Assembly: GCF_006363815.1 (NCBI RefSeq)
Contig: NZ_RRYT01000002.1
Location: 1-64,000, forward strand
Origin: Thermomonospora catenispora
GTDB lineage: Bacteria > Actinomycetota > Actinomycetes > Streptosporangiales > Streptosporangiaceae
Length of the DNA stretch: 64,000 bases
Reading direction: 5' to 3'
The notes below the pieces were generated by a model that had not been told where the DNA came from, did no database searches, and was given only the letters and a program-made list of their open reading frames with translations. Made by a program: the position numbers and the translations under genes. Positions 9,500-18,964 of the stretch are shown piece after piece (positions within the stretch are counted from its first letter, which is position 1; the number at the start of each line of letters is the position of its first letter).

Positions 9500-10300
9500 A
9501 TGAGCCGGTTCCGGGACGCCACGACGGTCGAGAAGCTGGCCGAGGGACGTTACGCCGCCGACCTGGACGCCGGATACGACATCTCCGGCGCCCTCAACGG
9601 GGGCTATGTGATGGCCGTGCTGCTGCGCGCCGCGGTCGACGCCGATCCCGTGCATCTGCACCCGGTCGCCACCAGCGCGGCGTTCCTGCGCGTCAGCAAG
9701 CCCGGACCGGCTGAGATCACCGTCGAGGTGCGCAAGACCGGCCGGACCGCCACCGTCTCCCGGGTCACCCTGCTGCAGGAGGGACGCCCGGTGGTGGACG
9801 CCCAGGTGACCACCGCGACGTTGGACGCCGACGCCGAGCCGGACTGGGCGGGGGAGGCCCCGCCGCCGCTGCCGCCGATCGAGCAGTGCATCGGCCCGCA
9901 GCCCTCGGAGACCGACCGGGGGTTCACCGACCGGGTGGACATGCGTTTCGATCCGGCCACCATGGGGTGGCTCGACGGACAGCCCAGCGGACGGCTGGAG
10001 ATGCGCGGCTACTTCCGGCTGCGCGACGACGACTACGAGCCCGACGCGTATCTGCTGGCGATGGCGGTCGACGCGCTGCCGCCGGTCGTGCTCAACACCG
10101 GGGCGCTGGGCTGGGCCCCCACCGTCGAGCTGACCTGGCACATGCGGGCGGTGCCCGCCCCCGGCCCGATCAGCCTGTACGGCGGCGGACGGATGGTCCG
10201 GGAGGGCTGGTTCGACGAGGAGGTCGAGGCGTGGGACTCGGCGGGACGACTGGTGGCCCAGTGCCGCCAGATCGCCCGCGTGGGCCGCAAGAACGGTTGA
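9500..10300 (+). CDS. Acyl-CoA thioesterase family protein (TesB-like double hot-dog)
   Basis: Protein of 266 residues with the layout of TesB-type double hot-dog thioesterases, which hydrolyse acyl-CoA esters. The N-terminal half has GALNGGYVMAVLLRA and FLRVSKPGPAEITVEVRKTGRTATVSRV, typical of the thioesterase-like superfamily. The C-terminal half has PTVELTWHMRAVPAPG, the region holding the catalytic Asp/Thr in relatives. A GAAAGG ribosome site precedes the ATG. It stands alone between an AbiEii-like gene and murI, so the substrate is unknown. Confidence 0.8.
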   Translation: MSRFRDATTVEKLAEGRYAADLDAGYDISGALNGGYVMAVLLRAAVDADPVHLHPVATSAAFLRVSKPGPAEITVEVRKTGRTATVSRVTLLQEGRPVVDAQVTTATLDADAEPDWAGEAPPPLPPIEQCIGPQPSETDRGFTDRVDMRFDPATMGWLDGQPSGRLEMRGYFRLRDDDYEPDAYLLAMAVDALPPVVLNTGALGWAPTVELTWHMRAVPAPGPISLYGGGRMVREGWFDEEVEAWDSAGRLVAQCRQIARVGRKNG

Positions 10301-10382
10301 GACGCCGCGGGTTCGCCTGCGTAACGCGCAGGTGAACCTGTGATGTGCGACGCAACACGCGCTTTGCGCTGGCGCGGTCCCC

Positions 10383-10388
10383 TAGCCT
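10383..10388 (+). promoter_or_regulatory. -10 box of a leaderless promoter for murI
   Basis: TAGCCT ends eight bases before ATG 10397. It supports that ATG as the start instead of the GTG two codons upstream. Confidence 0.5.
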
Positions 10389-10396
10389 AGGTGACC

Positions 10397-11209
10397 ATGT
10401 CCAACGCGCCGATCGGAATCTTCGACAGCGGCTACGGCGGTCTCACCGTGGCCCGCGCGATTTTCGATCAGCTGCCGGACGAGCCGATCCTCTACCTCGG
10501 CGACTCGGCCCGCCAACCCTACGGCCCCCGCCCGATCGCCGAAGTCCGCGCCTTCGCGCTACAGATGCTGGACCGCCTGGTCGCCGAAGGCGTGAAGATG
10601 CTGGTCATCGCCTGCAACAGCGCCAGCGCCGCGATGCTGCGCGATGCCCGCGAACGGTACGACGTACCGATCGTGGAGGTGATCATGCCGGCCGCCCGGC
10701 GGGCCGTGCGGGCCACGGCCAACAACCGGGTGGGGCTGATCGCCACCCACGCCACCGTCACCAGCCGCGCCTACGACGACGCGTTCGCCATCGCCCCGCA
10801 CATCGAGCTGACCAGCGTGGCCTGCCCGCGCTTCGTGGAGTTCGTGGAGGCGGGGGTCACCCAAGGACCGGAACTGCTCGCGGTGGCCCGCTCCTATCTC
10901 CAGCCGATCATGGACGCGGGCTGCGACACCCTCATCCTGGGGTGCACTCACTACCCGCTCTTGACGGGTGTCATCTCCTACGTCGTCGGAGACGGGGTCA
11001 CACTGGTCTCAAGCGCCGAGGAGACCGCCAAGGACGTGTACCGGGTGCTGCAGGACGAGGGACTGGCCCGCCCCGCCGGCGGCGCACCGCCGGAGCACCG
11101 GTTCTGCGTGACCGGTGATCCGGAGGTCTTCGCCGCTCTGGGACGCCGGTTCCTGGGGCCGGAGATCGGCCGGGTGGAGGCCGTCGTGGACGCCGCCGCC
11201 CTGACCTGA
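10397..11209 (+). CDS. murI: Glutamate racemase
   Basis: Makes D-glutamate for peptidoglycan. It is 270 residues from ATG 10397. The two catalytic cysteines are visible: Cys73 in ACNSASA and Cys183 in [16 protein letters not shown] at about 9-15 is the family start, and [12 protein letters not shown] follows. A GTG at 10391 is in frame but lies closer to the TAGCCT box than a transcription start would allow, so the ATG is preferred. The following genes (MBL hydrolase, rph, rdgB) are in the order usual for actinobacteria. Confidence 0.95.
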   Translation: MSNAPIGIFDSGYGGLTVARAIFDQLPDEPILYLGDSARQPYGPRPIAEVRAFALQMLDRLVAEGVKMLVIACNSASAAMLRDARERYDVPIVEVIMPAARRAVRATANNRVGLIATHATVTSRAYDDAFAIAPHIELTSVACPRFVEFVEAGVTQGPELLAVARSYLQPIMDAGCDTLILGCTHYPLLTGVISYVVGDGVTLVSSAEETAKDVYRVLQDEGLARPAGGAPPEHRFCVTGDPEVFAALGRRFLGPEIGRVEAVVDAAALT

Positions 11210-11239
11210 GGAGTTCCTCGGACTGGAGGAGGAGGCATC

Positions 11240-11989
11240 GTGCGGGTCACCGTGATCGGCTGTTCCGGCAGCTTCCCCGGGCCGGAGAGCCCCGCCTCGG
11301 GCTACCTGGTCGAGGCCGAGGGCTTCTCCCTGCTGCTCGACATCGGCAACGGCACGGTCGGCTCGCTGCAGCGCTTCCACGACGTCCTCGACATCGACGC
11401 GATCTGCATCACCCACCTCCACCCCGACCACTGCCTGGATCTGACGGTGTACTGGATCGCGCGCGTCTACTGCCCGTTCGGGCGGGCGCCGCAGATCCCG
11501 GTGTACGGGCCGAACGGGACGGCCGAGCACATGGCCAAGGCCTACGAGCTGGAGCCCAACCCGGACATGGGGGTGGCGTTCGACTTCCGGACGTTCCCGC
11601 CGGAGCCCTTCCGGCTCGGCCCGTTCCGGATCACCACCGCGCTGATGAACCATCCCGTCGAGGCCTACGGCCTGCGGATCGAGCACAACGGACGGGTGCT
11701 GGCCTATTCCGGGGACACCGGGGAGAGCGACGCGTTGGTCGAACTGGCCCGCGACGCGGACCTGTTCCTGTGCGAGGCGGCGTTCGTGGAGAGCCGCCCG
11801 AACCCCCCCGACATGCACCTGACCGGCCGGACGGCCGGCGAGCACGCCGCCCGCGCCGGCGCCGCGCACCTGGTGCTGACCCACCTGCTGCCGTGGAACG
11901 ACCCCGCCGTCACCCTCGCCGAGGCGAAGATGAGCGGCTTCACCGGCACCATCGAGGTGGCCCAGGTCGGCACCGTCTACGACCTGTGA
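11240..11989 (+). CDS. MBL-fold metallo-hydrolase (RNase Z/cyclic-nucleotide phosphodiesterase-like)
   Basis: Metallo-beta-lactamase fold protein of 249 residues. The zinc motif THLHPDH is at 58-64. Further metal ligands are in MNHPVEAYGLRI, SGDTGES and LTHLLPW. This architecture is shared with tRNase Z and bacterial 3',5'-cyclic nucleotide phosphodiesterases; the actinobacterial orthologue at this locus (between murI and rph) is annotated both ways. GGAGGAGG precedes the GTG start. The substrate cannot be decided from sequence alone. Confidence 0.85.
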   Translation: MRVTVIGCSGSFPGPESPASGYLVEAEGFSLLLDIGNGTVGSLQRFHDVLDIDAICITHLHPDHCLDLTVYWIARVYCPFGRAPQIPVYGPNGTAEHMAKAYELEPNPDMGVAFDFRTFPPEPFRLGPFRITTALMNHPVEAYGLRIEHNGRVLAYSGDTGESDALVELARDADLFLCEAAFVESRPNPPDMHLTGRTAGEHAARAGAAHLVLTHLLPWNDPAVTLAEAKMSGFTGTIEVAQVGTVYDL

Positions 11990-12141
11990 CCGGGACCGGC
12001 GGACCCGGCCTCTCGCCGCCCGTCCGGACCGGAGGGGACGGCGGCGCCGACGCGGGGCGGGCGTGAGGCGACGGCGGGGATCCGCACCGGCGTCGGGGCG
12101 CCGTGCGACGACGCGGGGACCGGCCCCGCCGACGGCGCCGA

Positions 12142-12636
12142 TCAGCCCAGCGCGATGCCGGCGTTGGCGAACTCGGGCTCCGCGGTGACCTCTCGGTCGA
12201 TCTGCAGGAAGTCCGGGAACTCCACGTGCTGATCGAGATCGTCGATCTCGACCTCCAGCAGATGACAGGCCCGGGAGACGGGGCGGTGGATCGCGTCCAG
12301 CTCGAAGAGCAGCCCGCCCCACCGGAAACAGCGGCGGTCCTTGACGATGATCTGCCGCGCCGGGTCGCGCCGTTCTCGCAGCCGGGCGTATTCGTCCGCG
12401 GAGATCTCCTCTTCCTCCACCGTGCGCATCCCGTCCTGCAGCCGATACAGCCGCGCCAGGTGGTATCGGGTGCCCTCCTCGTCGGTTCCGCGTCGGATGC
12501 GGACCTCCTCGGTCGCGGTGACCCGGAGATAGACCTGCTCGTAGTGGATGACCCGGGCGTCCCGCAGCACGGGATGCGACCAGTCGGGGGCGGCGGCGAG
12601 CAGGAACTTGCGCTCGATCTCCAGCGGCACTGACAC
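12142..12636 (-). CDS. CYTH domain protein
   Basis: CYTH/triphosphate-tunnel family protein of 164 residues, an enzyme fold that binds triphosphates inside a beta-tunnel lined with charged residues. The N-terminal signature EIERKFL is at residues 6-12 and alternating charged strands follow ([25 protein letters not shown]). A second GTG two codons in (12630) is better spaced from GAGAGG and may be the true start. It lies on the opposite strand to its neighbours and is convergent with the MBL gene. The substrate is unknown; these proteins are often inorganic triphosphatases. Confidence 0.85.
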   Translation of the reverse strand: MSVPLEIERKFLLAAAPDWSHPVLRDARVIHYEQVYLRVTATEEVRIRRGTDEEGTRYHLARLYRLQDGMRTVEEEEISADEYARLRERRDPARQIIVKDRRCFRWGGLLFELDAIHRPVSRACHLLEVEIDDLDQHVEFPDFLQIDREVTAEPEFANAGIALG

Positions 12637-12806
12637 CTCTCAATCCTCGGGCGCCCGGAGGCGGTGTCACACCGGGCGTCGGCCCTCTCCGGCGCAAGGG
12701 TGTCAACCGGAAGCGGTTCGTTCAATTCGGTCGTCCGGGGCGCATCGGTGCGGGCCGCCCGGCCGGGGTTCCCGCCGTATCGGGACGGGCGGTCGCCGGT
12801 CGGTAC

Positions 12807-12812
12807 TAGGGT
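12807..12812 (+). promoter_or_regulatory. -10 box of a leaderless promoter for rph
   Basis: TAGGGT ends eight bases before ATG 12821, with no Shine-Dalgarno sequence between. Confidence 0.5.
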
Positions 12813-12820
12813 TGAGGGCT

Positions 12821-13536
<716 letters not shown>

Positions 13537-13540
<4 letters not shown>

Positions 13541-14154
13541 CCCGGATCGTGCTGGCCACCCGCAACGCGGGCAAGATCACCGAGCTGCGGCGGATCCTCG
13601 CCGGGTTCGAGGTCGTCGGGCTGGAGGAGTACCCCGACGCCCCCGAGGTCGCGGAGACCGAGCCCACCTTCGCCGGCAACGCGCTGCTCAAGGCCCGCGC
13701 CATCGCCGCCTGCACCGGGCTGCCGGCGGTGGCCGACGACTCGGGCCTGTGCGTGGACGCGTTGAACGGCATGCCCGGGGTGCTGTCGGCCCGCTGGTCG
13801 GGACGGTTCGGCGACGCCGCCGGCGACAAGGACCGCGCCAATCTGGAGCTGGTGCTCGACCAGCTCGCCGACGTGGCCCCCGAGCGACGCGGCGCGCACT
13901 TCGCCTGCGCGGCGGCGCTGGCGCTGCCCGACGGCACCGAACGGGTCGTCGAAGGCCGGATGCGCGGGCGGATCATCGACGCGCCGCGCGGCACCGGCGG
14001 GTTCGGCTACGACCCGATCTTCGTCCCGGACGGGGAGAGCCGCACCCTGGCGGAGCTGTCGCCGGAGGAGAAGAGCGCCATCAGCCATCGGGGCAAGGCC
14101 TTCGGCGGGCTGGCGCCGATCATCGGCGAGCTGCTGACCGGAAAGACCGCCTAG
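13537..14154 (+). CDS. rdgB: Non-canonical purine NTP pyrophosphatase (RdgB/HAM1)
   Basis: Hydrolyses dITP, XTP and similar damaged nucleotides to monophosphates. It is 205 residues from GTG 13537. [15 protein letters not shown] is the family N-terminus. [11 protein letters not shown] holds the catalytic Asp and [11 protein letters not shown] the base-recognition region. SAISHRGKA is the C-terminal signature. Its start overlaps the rph stop by four bases, so the two are coupled, as in most actinobacteria. Confidence 0.95.
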
Positions 14155-14155
14155 C

Positions 14156-14584
14156 ATGGCCGGCATGAACTCCCTGTGGATCGTCGCGGCCATGCTCGCC
14201 GCGCCTTTGGTGCTGGTGCTGTCGCTGCTGCTGGTGGCCGCCCCGGCGGGCATGGCGATGGCCAAGGCGTCCCGGACGCCCCGTCCGGTCACGCCCGAGA
14301 CCTGGGACGAGGCCAAGAGGCTGATCGACAAGGGAGAGCCGATCAGGGCCGTCAAGGTCGTCCGGCAGCACACCGGCATGTCTCTCCGGGAGGCCAAGGA
14401 GTACGTCGACGCCGTCAAGGACGGCCGCGTGCCGCGTCCGCCCGCTCCCGCGGACGGCCCGCTGTCGGACCGGGTCCGCGCGCTCCGCGACTCCGGCGAC
14501 CGCGACTCGGCCCTCGCCCTGGTCCAGGCCGAGACCGGCATGACCCGGGAGGAGGCCGTCCGCTTCCTCGACGCGCTCGACTGA
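14156..14584 (+). CDS. Membrane-anchored protein with two L7/L12 C-terminal-like motifs
   Basis: Protein of 142 residues. One hydrophobic segment (residues 5-34) is followed by a soluble part containing two copies of a ribosomal L7/L12 C-terminal-like helix-turn: AVKVVRQHTGMSLREAKEYVD and SALALVQAETGMTREEAVRFLD. In L7/L12 this segment contacts translation factors. Such motifs also occur in uncharacterised actinobacterial membrane proteins. It starts two bases after rdgB ends. Its function is unknown. Confidence 0.7.
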   Translation: MAGMNSLWIVAAMLAAPLVLVLSLLLVAAPAGMAMAKASRTPRPVTPETWDEAKRLIDKGEPIRAVKVVRQHTGMSLREAKEYVDAVKDGRVPRPPAPADGPLSDRVRALRDSGDRDSALALVQAETGMTREEAVRFLDALD

Positions 14585-14672
14585 ACGGCCCGCCCGGCGC
14601 CCGTTCGGCCCGCTGCGACGAGCGCGCGTGCGGCCCCCGTCCGCCGGCGGATCGCCGCGGCGGGCGCACCGG

Positions 14673-15479
14673 TCAGCCTCCGGGGTGCGGAACGCCCGGC
14701 CGCAGCCCGGGCAGCTTGTCCCAGCCCACCGCCTCGATGATCGCGCGCAGGCGCTCTGGCACGCGGTCCAGCACCAGCGGGCCGCGACGCGGATGCCGGG
14801 CGGCCGCCGCGGTCAGCAGCCCCAAGGCGCCGAGGTCGATGAACTCCAGCTCGGCCAGGTCCAGATGCACCGGCCCGCCGTCCGAGCACGCCAGCAGGCT
14901 CGACAGCTCGCGATGCAGCTCCGCGTGCCGGGACGCGTCCAGCTCGCCGCCGAGCGCCAGGCCCGTCGGATCACGGGTGCGGTCGATGCGCAGCACCGGA
15001 TCGGCGACGACCCGCATCGCATGTTCGGCCCGCACCGCGGCGAGCAGATCCGGTGCACCGGCCCGCCGGTCGAACCGGCAGATCGCGGTGACGGCGGAAC
15101 CCGCGCCCACCAGGCGTGCGATGAGGCGTTCGCGCTCCAGCAGCGACGGCAGCCCGTCCGGCTCCCGCAGCGCCCCGGTCAGATCGGCGACCAGTCGTAC
15201 GCTCCGTCCCGCCCGGTCCGCCGCGGCGACCTCCGCGGTCAGCGTCCGCTCCAGCGCGGACGGCTCGGCGTCCCACGGCAGCGACGTCGTCCGGTCCTCG
15301 CCGGTCGTCTCGACGCGGACGTCGCCCAGCAGGATGATCCGGTCCCCGCTCGCGGATCCCGCGGCGATGAACGCCTCCGTCACGCGGCGCCGTTCGTCCT
15401 CGTCCCGATACGCTAGCCAGGCGTGGTCGCCGGGTTTCAGCTCGCTCACCGGCCGGCACAGCGGCCCACGAGAGCCCAT
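14673..15479 (-). CDS. MEDS-STAS protein, anti-sigma factor antagonist-like
   Basis: Protein of 268 residues from ATG 15479 (GAGGGG upstream; the frame remains open further upstream). The N-terminal MEDS (DcmR-type sensory) domain begins KPGDHAWLAY. The C-terminal half is a STAS domain of the anti-sigma antagonist type, with LDLAELEFIDLGALGLL. Canonical antagonists have Asp-Ser-Ser-Gly here; this one has Asp-Leu-Gly-Ala, so the phosphorylatable Ser is missing. It lies next to a MEDS-HATPase gene and a paralogous MEDS-STAS gene on the same strand, forming a likely partner-switching module with a shared sensor. Ligand and target sigma factor are unknown. Confidence 0.8.
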   Translation of the reverse strand: MGSRGPLCRPVSELKPGDHAWLAYRDEDERRRVTEAFIAAGSASGDRIILLGDVRVETTGEDRTTSLPWDAEPSALERTLTAEVAAADRAGRSVRLVADLTGALREPDGLPSLLERERLIARLVGAGSAVTAICRFDRRAGAPDLLAAVRAEHAMRVVADPVLRIDRTRDPTGLALGGELDASRHAELHRELSSLLACSDGGPVHLDLAELEFIDLGALGLLTAAAARHPRRGPLVLDRVPERLRAIIEAVGWDKLPGLRPGVPHPGG

Positions 15480-15595
15480 CTCGCCCCTCACCGCCATAGC
15501 ACCGAAGCGAGAACAGCGTACGCAGGGGACTTCCGCCGGGAGCAGCCGTTCGATGCGGAGGTTTTGCGGCCATCTGAACGCATGTGCACCGGGGC

Positions 15596-16495
15596 TCAGC
15601 GGCGCATCACGAGCCGGACGCGGGTGCCGGCCCGGTCCGCGTGCACCCGGACGGCGTCCACCAGCAGCCGCACCGTCCACAGCCCGAACCCGCTGTCCAG
15701 GGCCGAGCCGGGCGGGAGGAGACCGGTCGGCGCGCCCGGCCGCCAGCGACCGTGGTCGCCGACCTCGCAGAGGAACTCCTCGCCGTGGGACCACACCCGC
15801 ACCTCTCGCGGAGCGGCGCCGTGCTTGAGGGCGTTCGTGGCCACCTCGGTCACCGCGGTCTCCAGCGCCGCCAGCCGGGCCGCGTCCAGCCCGTGCCGGC
15901 TCGCCCGCGCCGTCACGAACCGCCGCACCTGGTACAGCTCGAACGCCGACTCGAACGGCAGGCGGTCGACGTCGAGCGGGGACGGGCGCCGGTCGGCGCC
16001 GGAGGCCGCGACGTCCTCCGGCGCGCCGCCGTCGATCACCCACAGGTGGGCCCGCCGCGCCTCCCGGAGGACGCGCGCGTTCACCGCGTCGCGGTCGTAG
16101 GCGCACATCGCCCGGGCGCCCGAGCGGGCGAACACCGTGTTGATCAGCGATTCGCAGCGGGTCCACTCCGCCGCCCGCGCCCACGGCTCCTCGGCCGGCC
16201 AGGGCCGTTCGCCCGCCACCCGGACCCGGCGCGGCGCGTGCGCTCGCACCAGCCGGTCATAGTCCCGCAGGGTCTGCGCCGGACATCGGTAGAACGCCTC
16301 CGCCTCCAGATAGGTGATCCGGTCGCCCGCCCGGCCCAGCGCCTCGCGCAACGCCTCCAGGCGGGCGGCGGGCGCCACGGCGAACACCGCGTCCCCCGCC
16401 TCCACCCCCTCCCGCAGGAACGGCACCAGCGCGGCCAGGTATTCGGCGAGGCCGCCGTAGACCAGCGCGCCGTGCTCCAGGGCCGGTTCCGTCAT
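15596..16495 (-). CDS. MEDS-HATPase anti-sigma regulatory factor
   Basis: Protein of 299 residues. The N-terminal MEDS sensory domain (about 1-170) is followed by a GHKL/HATPase_c anti-sigma kinase domain. The ATP pocket looks intact: N-box ALETAVTEVATNALKHG, G1 box GDHGRW and G2 box DSGFGLWTVR. Such kinases bind a sigma factor and normally phosphorylate a STAS antagonist. It overlaps the upstream MEDS-STAS gene by ATGA, so it is coupled. The neighbouring STAS domains lack the usual phosphoserine, so switching may rely on the sensor or on ATP state. Confidence 0.82.
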   Translation of the reverse strand: MTEPALEHGALVYGGLAEYLAALVPFLREGVEAGDAVFAVAPAARLEALREALGRAGDRITYLEAEAFYRCPAQTLRDYDRLVRAHAPRRVRVAGERPWPAEEPWARAAEWTRCESLINTVFARSGARAMCAYDRDAVNARVLREARRAHLWVIDGGAPEDVAASGADRRPSPLDVDRLPFESAFELYQVRRFVTARASRHGLDAARLAALETAVTEVATNALKHGAAPREVRVWSHGEEFLCEVGDHGRWRPGAPTGLLPPGSALDSGFGLWTVRLLVDAVRVHADRAGTRVRLVMRR

Positions 16496-17439
16496 CGACC
16501 GCCGCTCCGCCCCGGCGCCAGGCCGGGCAGCCGCGCCCAGCCCACCGCGTCGATCATCCGCGCCAGGTGCGGGGGCATGCGGTCCAGCACCAGCCGGCCG
16601 TCGCGCGGCAGTCGCATCGCCTGACGGACCAGCACGTTCAGCGCGGCCGGATCCATGAACCGCAGTCGCCCGCAGTCCAGGTGCACCCGACGGCGGCCCG
16701 CCGCGGCCCGCGCCAGCCGCTCGGCGAACACCGTGTGCCGCGCCGCATCCAGCTCGCCCTCCAGCCGCAGCCCCGGCGGGTCGAACGTGCGGACCAGCCG
16801 CAGCACCCCGTCGTCGAACTCCGGATCGGGCCGGGCCAGGACCTCGTGGGCGCCGCGCAGGGCGGCCAGCCGGTCCGCCGCCACCGCCCGCCGGTCCACC
16901 TGGCAGATCGCCATGGCCATGGTGCTCGGCGACACCGCCGCGGCCAGCCCGTGCTCGCACGCGGCGACCTCCTCGGGGGCGTGCGCCGTCGCCCAGGTGA
17001 GGTCCAGGGTGATCCGCACCGCCCGGAATCCCTCGCCGAAGGCCCGGGACACCTCCTCGCCCAGCGCGTCCAGCAGCCGTCGGGGGTCGAAGCGGTCTCC
17101 GCTCAGGCACGTCCGTTCGCGCGGCAGCACCCGCAGCGCCCCGCTCCGCACGTACGCATGAGGGTCCGCTCCCCCCGGCCAGCGCACCCCGGGCAGGTTC
17201 AGCGGATCGGCGTCGGTGACGTAAACGACTTTCTCCTCGGTGGCCAGCCCGGCGGTCACGAACGCGCCCACGACGCGTTCCCGCTCCTCGCTCCCGCCGA
17301 ACGCCAGCCAGGCGTGATCTCCCGGCCGCATCTGCCCCACCGGGCGCTCGGTGAAGAACACCCCCTCGAACGAGAGCAGGCCCTCGTCGCGGACCGGCCC
17401 GGAGTACGTCTCGCCCGTCGCCGTGGCAGAACGGTTCAT
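16492..17439 (-). CDS. MEDS-STAS protein, anti-sigma factor antagonist-like (paralogue)
   Basis: Protein of 315 residues, first gene of the MEDS cluster on this strand. The MEDS domain begins RPGDHAWLAFGG, closely like KPGDHAWLAY in the third gene of the cluster. The C-terminal STAS domain has LDCGRLRFMDPAALNVL, where Asp-Pro-Ala-Ala replaces Asp-Ser-Ser-Gly; the phosphorylatable Ser is again absent. The two STAS proteins even share the ending pattern (VLDRMPPHLARMIDAVGWARLPGL against VLDRVPERLRAIIEAVGWDKLPGL), which suggests local duplication. Its role as an anti-anti-sigma factor is inferred from the domains. Confidence 0.8.
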   Translation of the reverse strand: MNRSATATGETYSGPVRDEGLLSFEGVFFTERPVGQMRPGDHAWLAFGGSEERERVVGAFVTAGLATEEKVVYVTDADPLNLPGVRWPGGADPHAYVRSGALRVLPRERTCLSGDRFDPRRLLDALGEEVSRAFGEGFRAVRITLDLTWATAHAPEEVAACEHGLAAAVSPSTMAMAICQVDRRAVAADRLAALRGAHEVLARPDPEFDDGVLRLVRTFDPPGLRLEGELDAARHTVFAERLARAAAGRRRVHLDCGRLRFMDPAALNVLVRQAMRLPRDGRLVLDRMPPHLARMIDAVGWARLPGLAPGRSGGR

Positions 17440-17637
17440 CACACCGTCGCTCCGACATCTCGACCGAGCGTCCCGGTCGACCTGCGGAGGTGCCGCCGGC
17501 CGCCTCGGACGCCCCCGACCCGGCCAGCGTAGACCCGCCCTCCGACCCCCTCGAAGCCCCGGTTTTTCACATGCCCACAACGCCCCGAGGGCGGGGCTCG
17601 GAGACGACGGCGGCGGAGAGGGAGGGGCGGGGAGAAA

Positions 17638-17658
17638 GGGGCGGCCGGCGGCCGCCCC
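17638..17658 (-). terminator. Intrinsic terminator after the tRNA-like gene
   Basis: Nine-base-pair stem (GGGGCGGCC with GGCCGCCCC), three-base loop, then TTT on the minus strand. It lies nine bases beyond the tRNA 3' end. Confidence 0.6.
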
Positions 17659-17667
17659 TCCGGATGT

Positions 17668-17741
17668 GGGGCCGGTGAGATTCGAACTCACTCTGCTACG
17701 GACCTAAACCGCATGCCTCCTACCGGTTGGGCTACGGCCCC
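17668..17741 (-). tRNA. Class I tRNA with anticodon UAG (would read CUA, Leu)
   Basis: A 74-base cloverleaf on the minus strand. The acceptor stem GGGGCCG/CGGCCCC is fully paired. The T arm is GTGAG-TTCGAAT-CTCAC. The anticodon stem TGCGG/CCGTA (one G-T pair) encloses loop TTTAGGT, giving anticodon UAG after the conserved U33. The discriminator base is A, and CCA is not encoded. The variable loop is only five bases, whereas bacterial tRNA-Leu is class II with a long variable arm. A TAGGCT -10-like box upstream and a terminator downstream suggest it is expressed. A noncanonical tRNA, a degenerate one or a tRNA-derived regulator are all possible. Confidence 0.7.
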
Positions 17742-18214
17742 GCTGCTTTCGTCCCGTAAGCCTACCAGCGCGGGGCGCGGGCGGGCGCGGCAGTTCACGC
17801 GCCGGAATCGGAGATTCCGCGGGCGCTCGCCGCGCCGGTCTTCGCCGATGCTCTGCGCGGATAAGGACGCTCCCGGAGATGAGGACGCGCCCGTGCGCAC
17901 GCCGATACCGCATTCCCGCCGGAGCGGGTGGCCCGCTGCGGCGGCCCTCCCCGCGGCGCGGCCTTTCGGAGCGGCGCGGCCGAGGGCCGGTCAGGGCGCG
18001 GACCAGGGATCTCTCGCCCGCTCGGCGACCGGGCCGGAAGGGCCGCCAAAGGCGGAGAAATGTCCGCATAACGCGGCACGATGACCATGCTGACCGAATT
18101 CGCGGTCGCTTCGCTCAGCAGTTCCTCGGTGCACTTCTCACCGCGGCGGCGTTTCTTCGCACGAGGGTCGCGGAACGGCGGCGCCGCAATTCCCCGAGTC
18201 CGCCGATCGGGTCG
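17742..18214. other. Intergenic region without a convincing gene
   Basis: About 470 bases between the tRNA-like gene and bcp. A TAGGCT box (minus strand, about 17760) is a likely tRNA promoter. Short ORFs on both strands are Arg/Pro-rich with no family resemblance and no ribosome site; they look like GC-rich shadows. No hairpin with a T tract was seen after bcp. Confidence 0.5.
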
Positions 18215-18682
18215 TCAAAGACCGAGATCTTTGCGGAGGCGGTCGACATGACCGGTGGCCTTCACGTTGTAGTAGGCCTTTTCGATTCTGCCCTCGGGGT
18301 CGATGACGAAGGTGGAGCGGATGACGCCGACCACGACCTTGCCGTAGAGCTTCTTCTCCCCGTAGGCGCCATAGGCCCGCATGGTGGCGGTGTCGGGGTC
18401 GGACAGCAGCGGGAAGGTCAGGTCGTCGCGGTCGCGGAACTTGGCGAGCTTGGCGGGCGGGTCGGGGGAGACGCCCACCACGGTGACGCCGGCCGCCTCC
18501 AGCTCGGGGAGGGCGTCGCGGAAGTCCACGGCCTCCTTGGTGCAGCCGGGGGTCATGGCGGCCGGGTAGAAGTACACGATCACGCGCTTGCCGCGCAGCG
18601 ACGCCAGGGACACCGGCTCGCCGTCGGCGTCGAGGAGCTCGAAGTCGGGAGCGACGTCACCGGGCTGCAGCCGCTGGGACAC
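18215..18682 (-). CDS. bcp: Thioredoxin-dependent peroxiredoxin, Bcp/PrxQ type
   Basis: Reduces hydroperoxides using a reactive cysteine. It is 155 residues from GTG 18682 with an AAAGG ribosome site. The peroxidatic Cys47 is in TPGCTKEAVDFRD, with the family's Thr and the later STFVIDPEGRI. The resolving cysteine that many Bcp proteins carry five residues later is a Val here, and no other cysteine is present. It would therefore act by a one-Cys mechanism or use an external thiol such as mycothiol. The longer open frame upstream is not supported. Confidence 0.92.
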   Translation of the reverse strand: MSQRLQPGDVAPDFELLDADGEPVSLASLRGKRVIVYFYPAAMTPGCTKEAVDFRDALPELEAAGVTVVGVSPDPPAKLAKFRDRDDLTFPLLSDPDTATMRAYGAYGEKKLYGKVVVGVIRSTFVIDPEGRIEKAYYNVKATGHVDRLRKDLGL

Positions 18683-18964
18683 CAGTTCCGCCTTTCGGAT
18701 GGCGGCCGGGCGGGTGCACGGGCGCCGCGGGCGGGCCGCGGACCCGGCCCCTCCGGCCGGTCGATCGGATGGGGCGCGCCGGAGGTCGCCCGGCGCGGGA
18801 TGTCCCCTCAACCGTACCGGGGAGGCGGGCGAGGGGAGGCCGGGAAGAGACGACACGGGAGGGGGAGACACGGCCGAGGGCAGGGGTGGGACGGCATCCG
18901 CCCGCCGCACCTGCAACACTGAACGGATCACTGCCGCAGGATGTTCGGACGATAAGGACACGGC

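Noticed and set aside
12690-12720. AACCG-GAAG-CGGTT inverted repeat between the CYTH gene and rph
   Set aside because: Five-base arms are short for this base composition. It may be an operator but the evidence is too thin.
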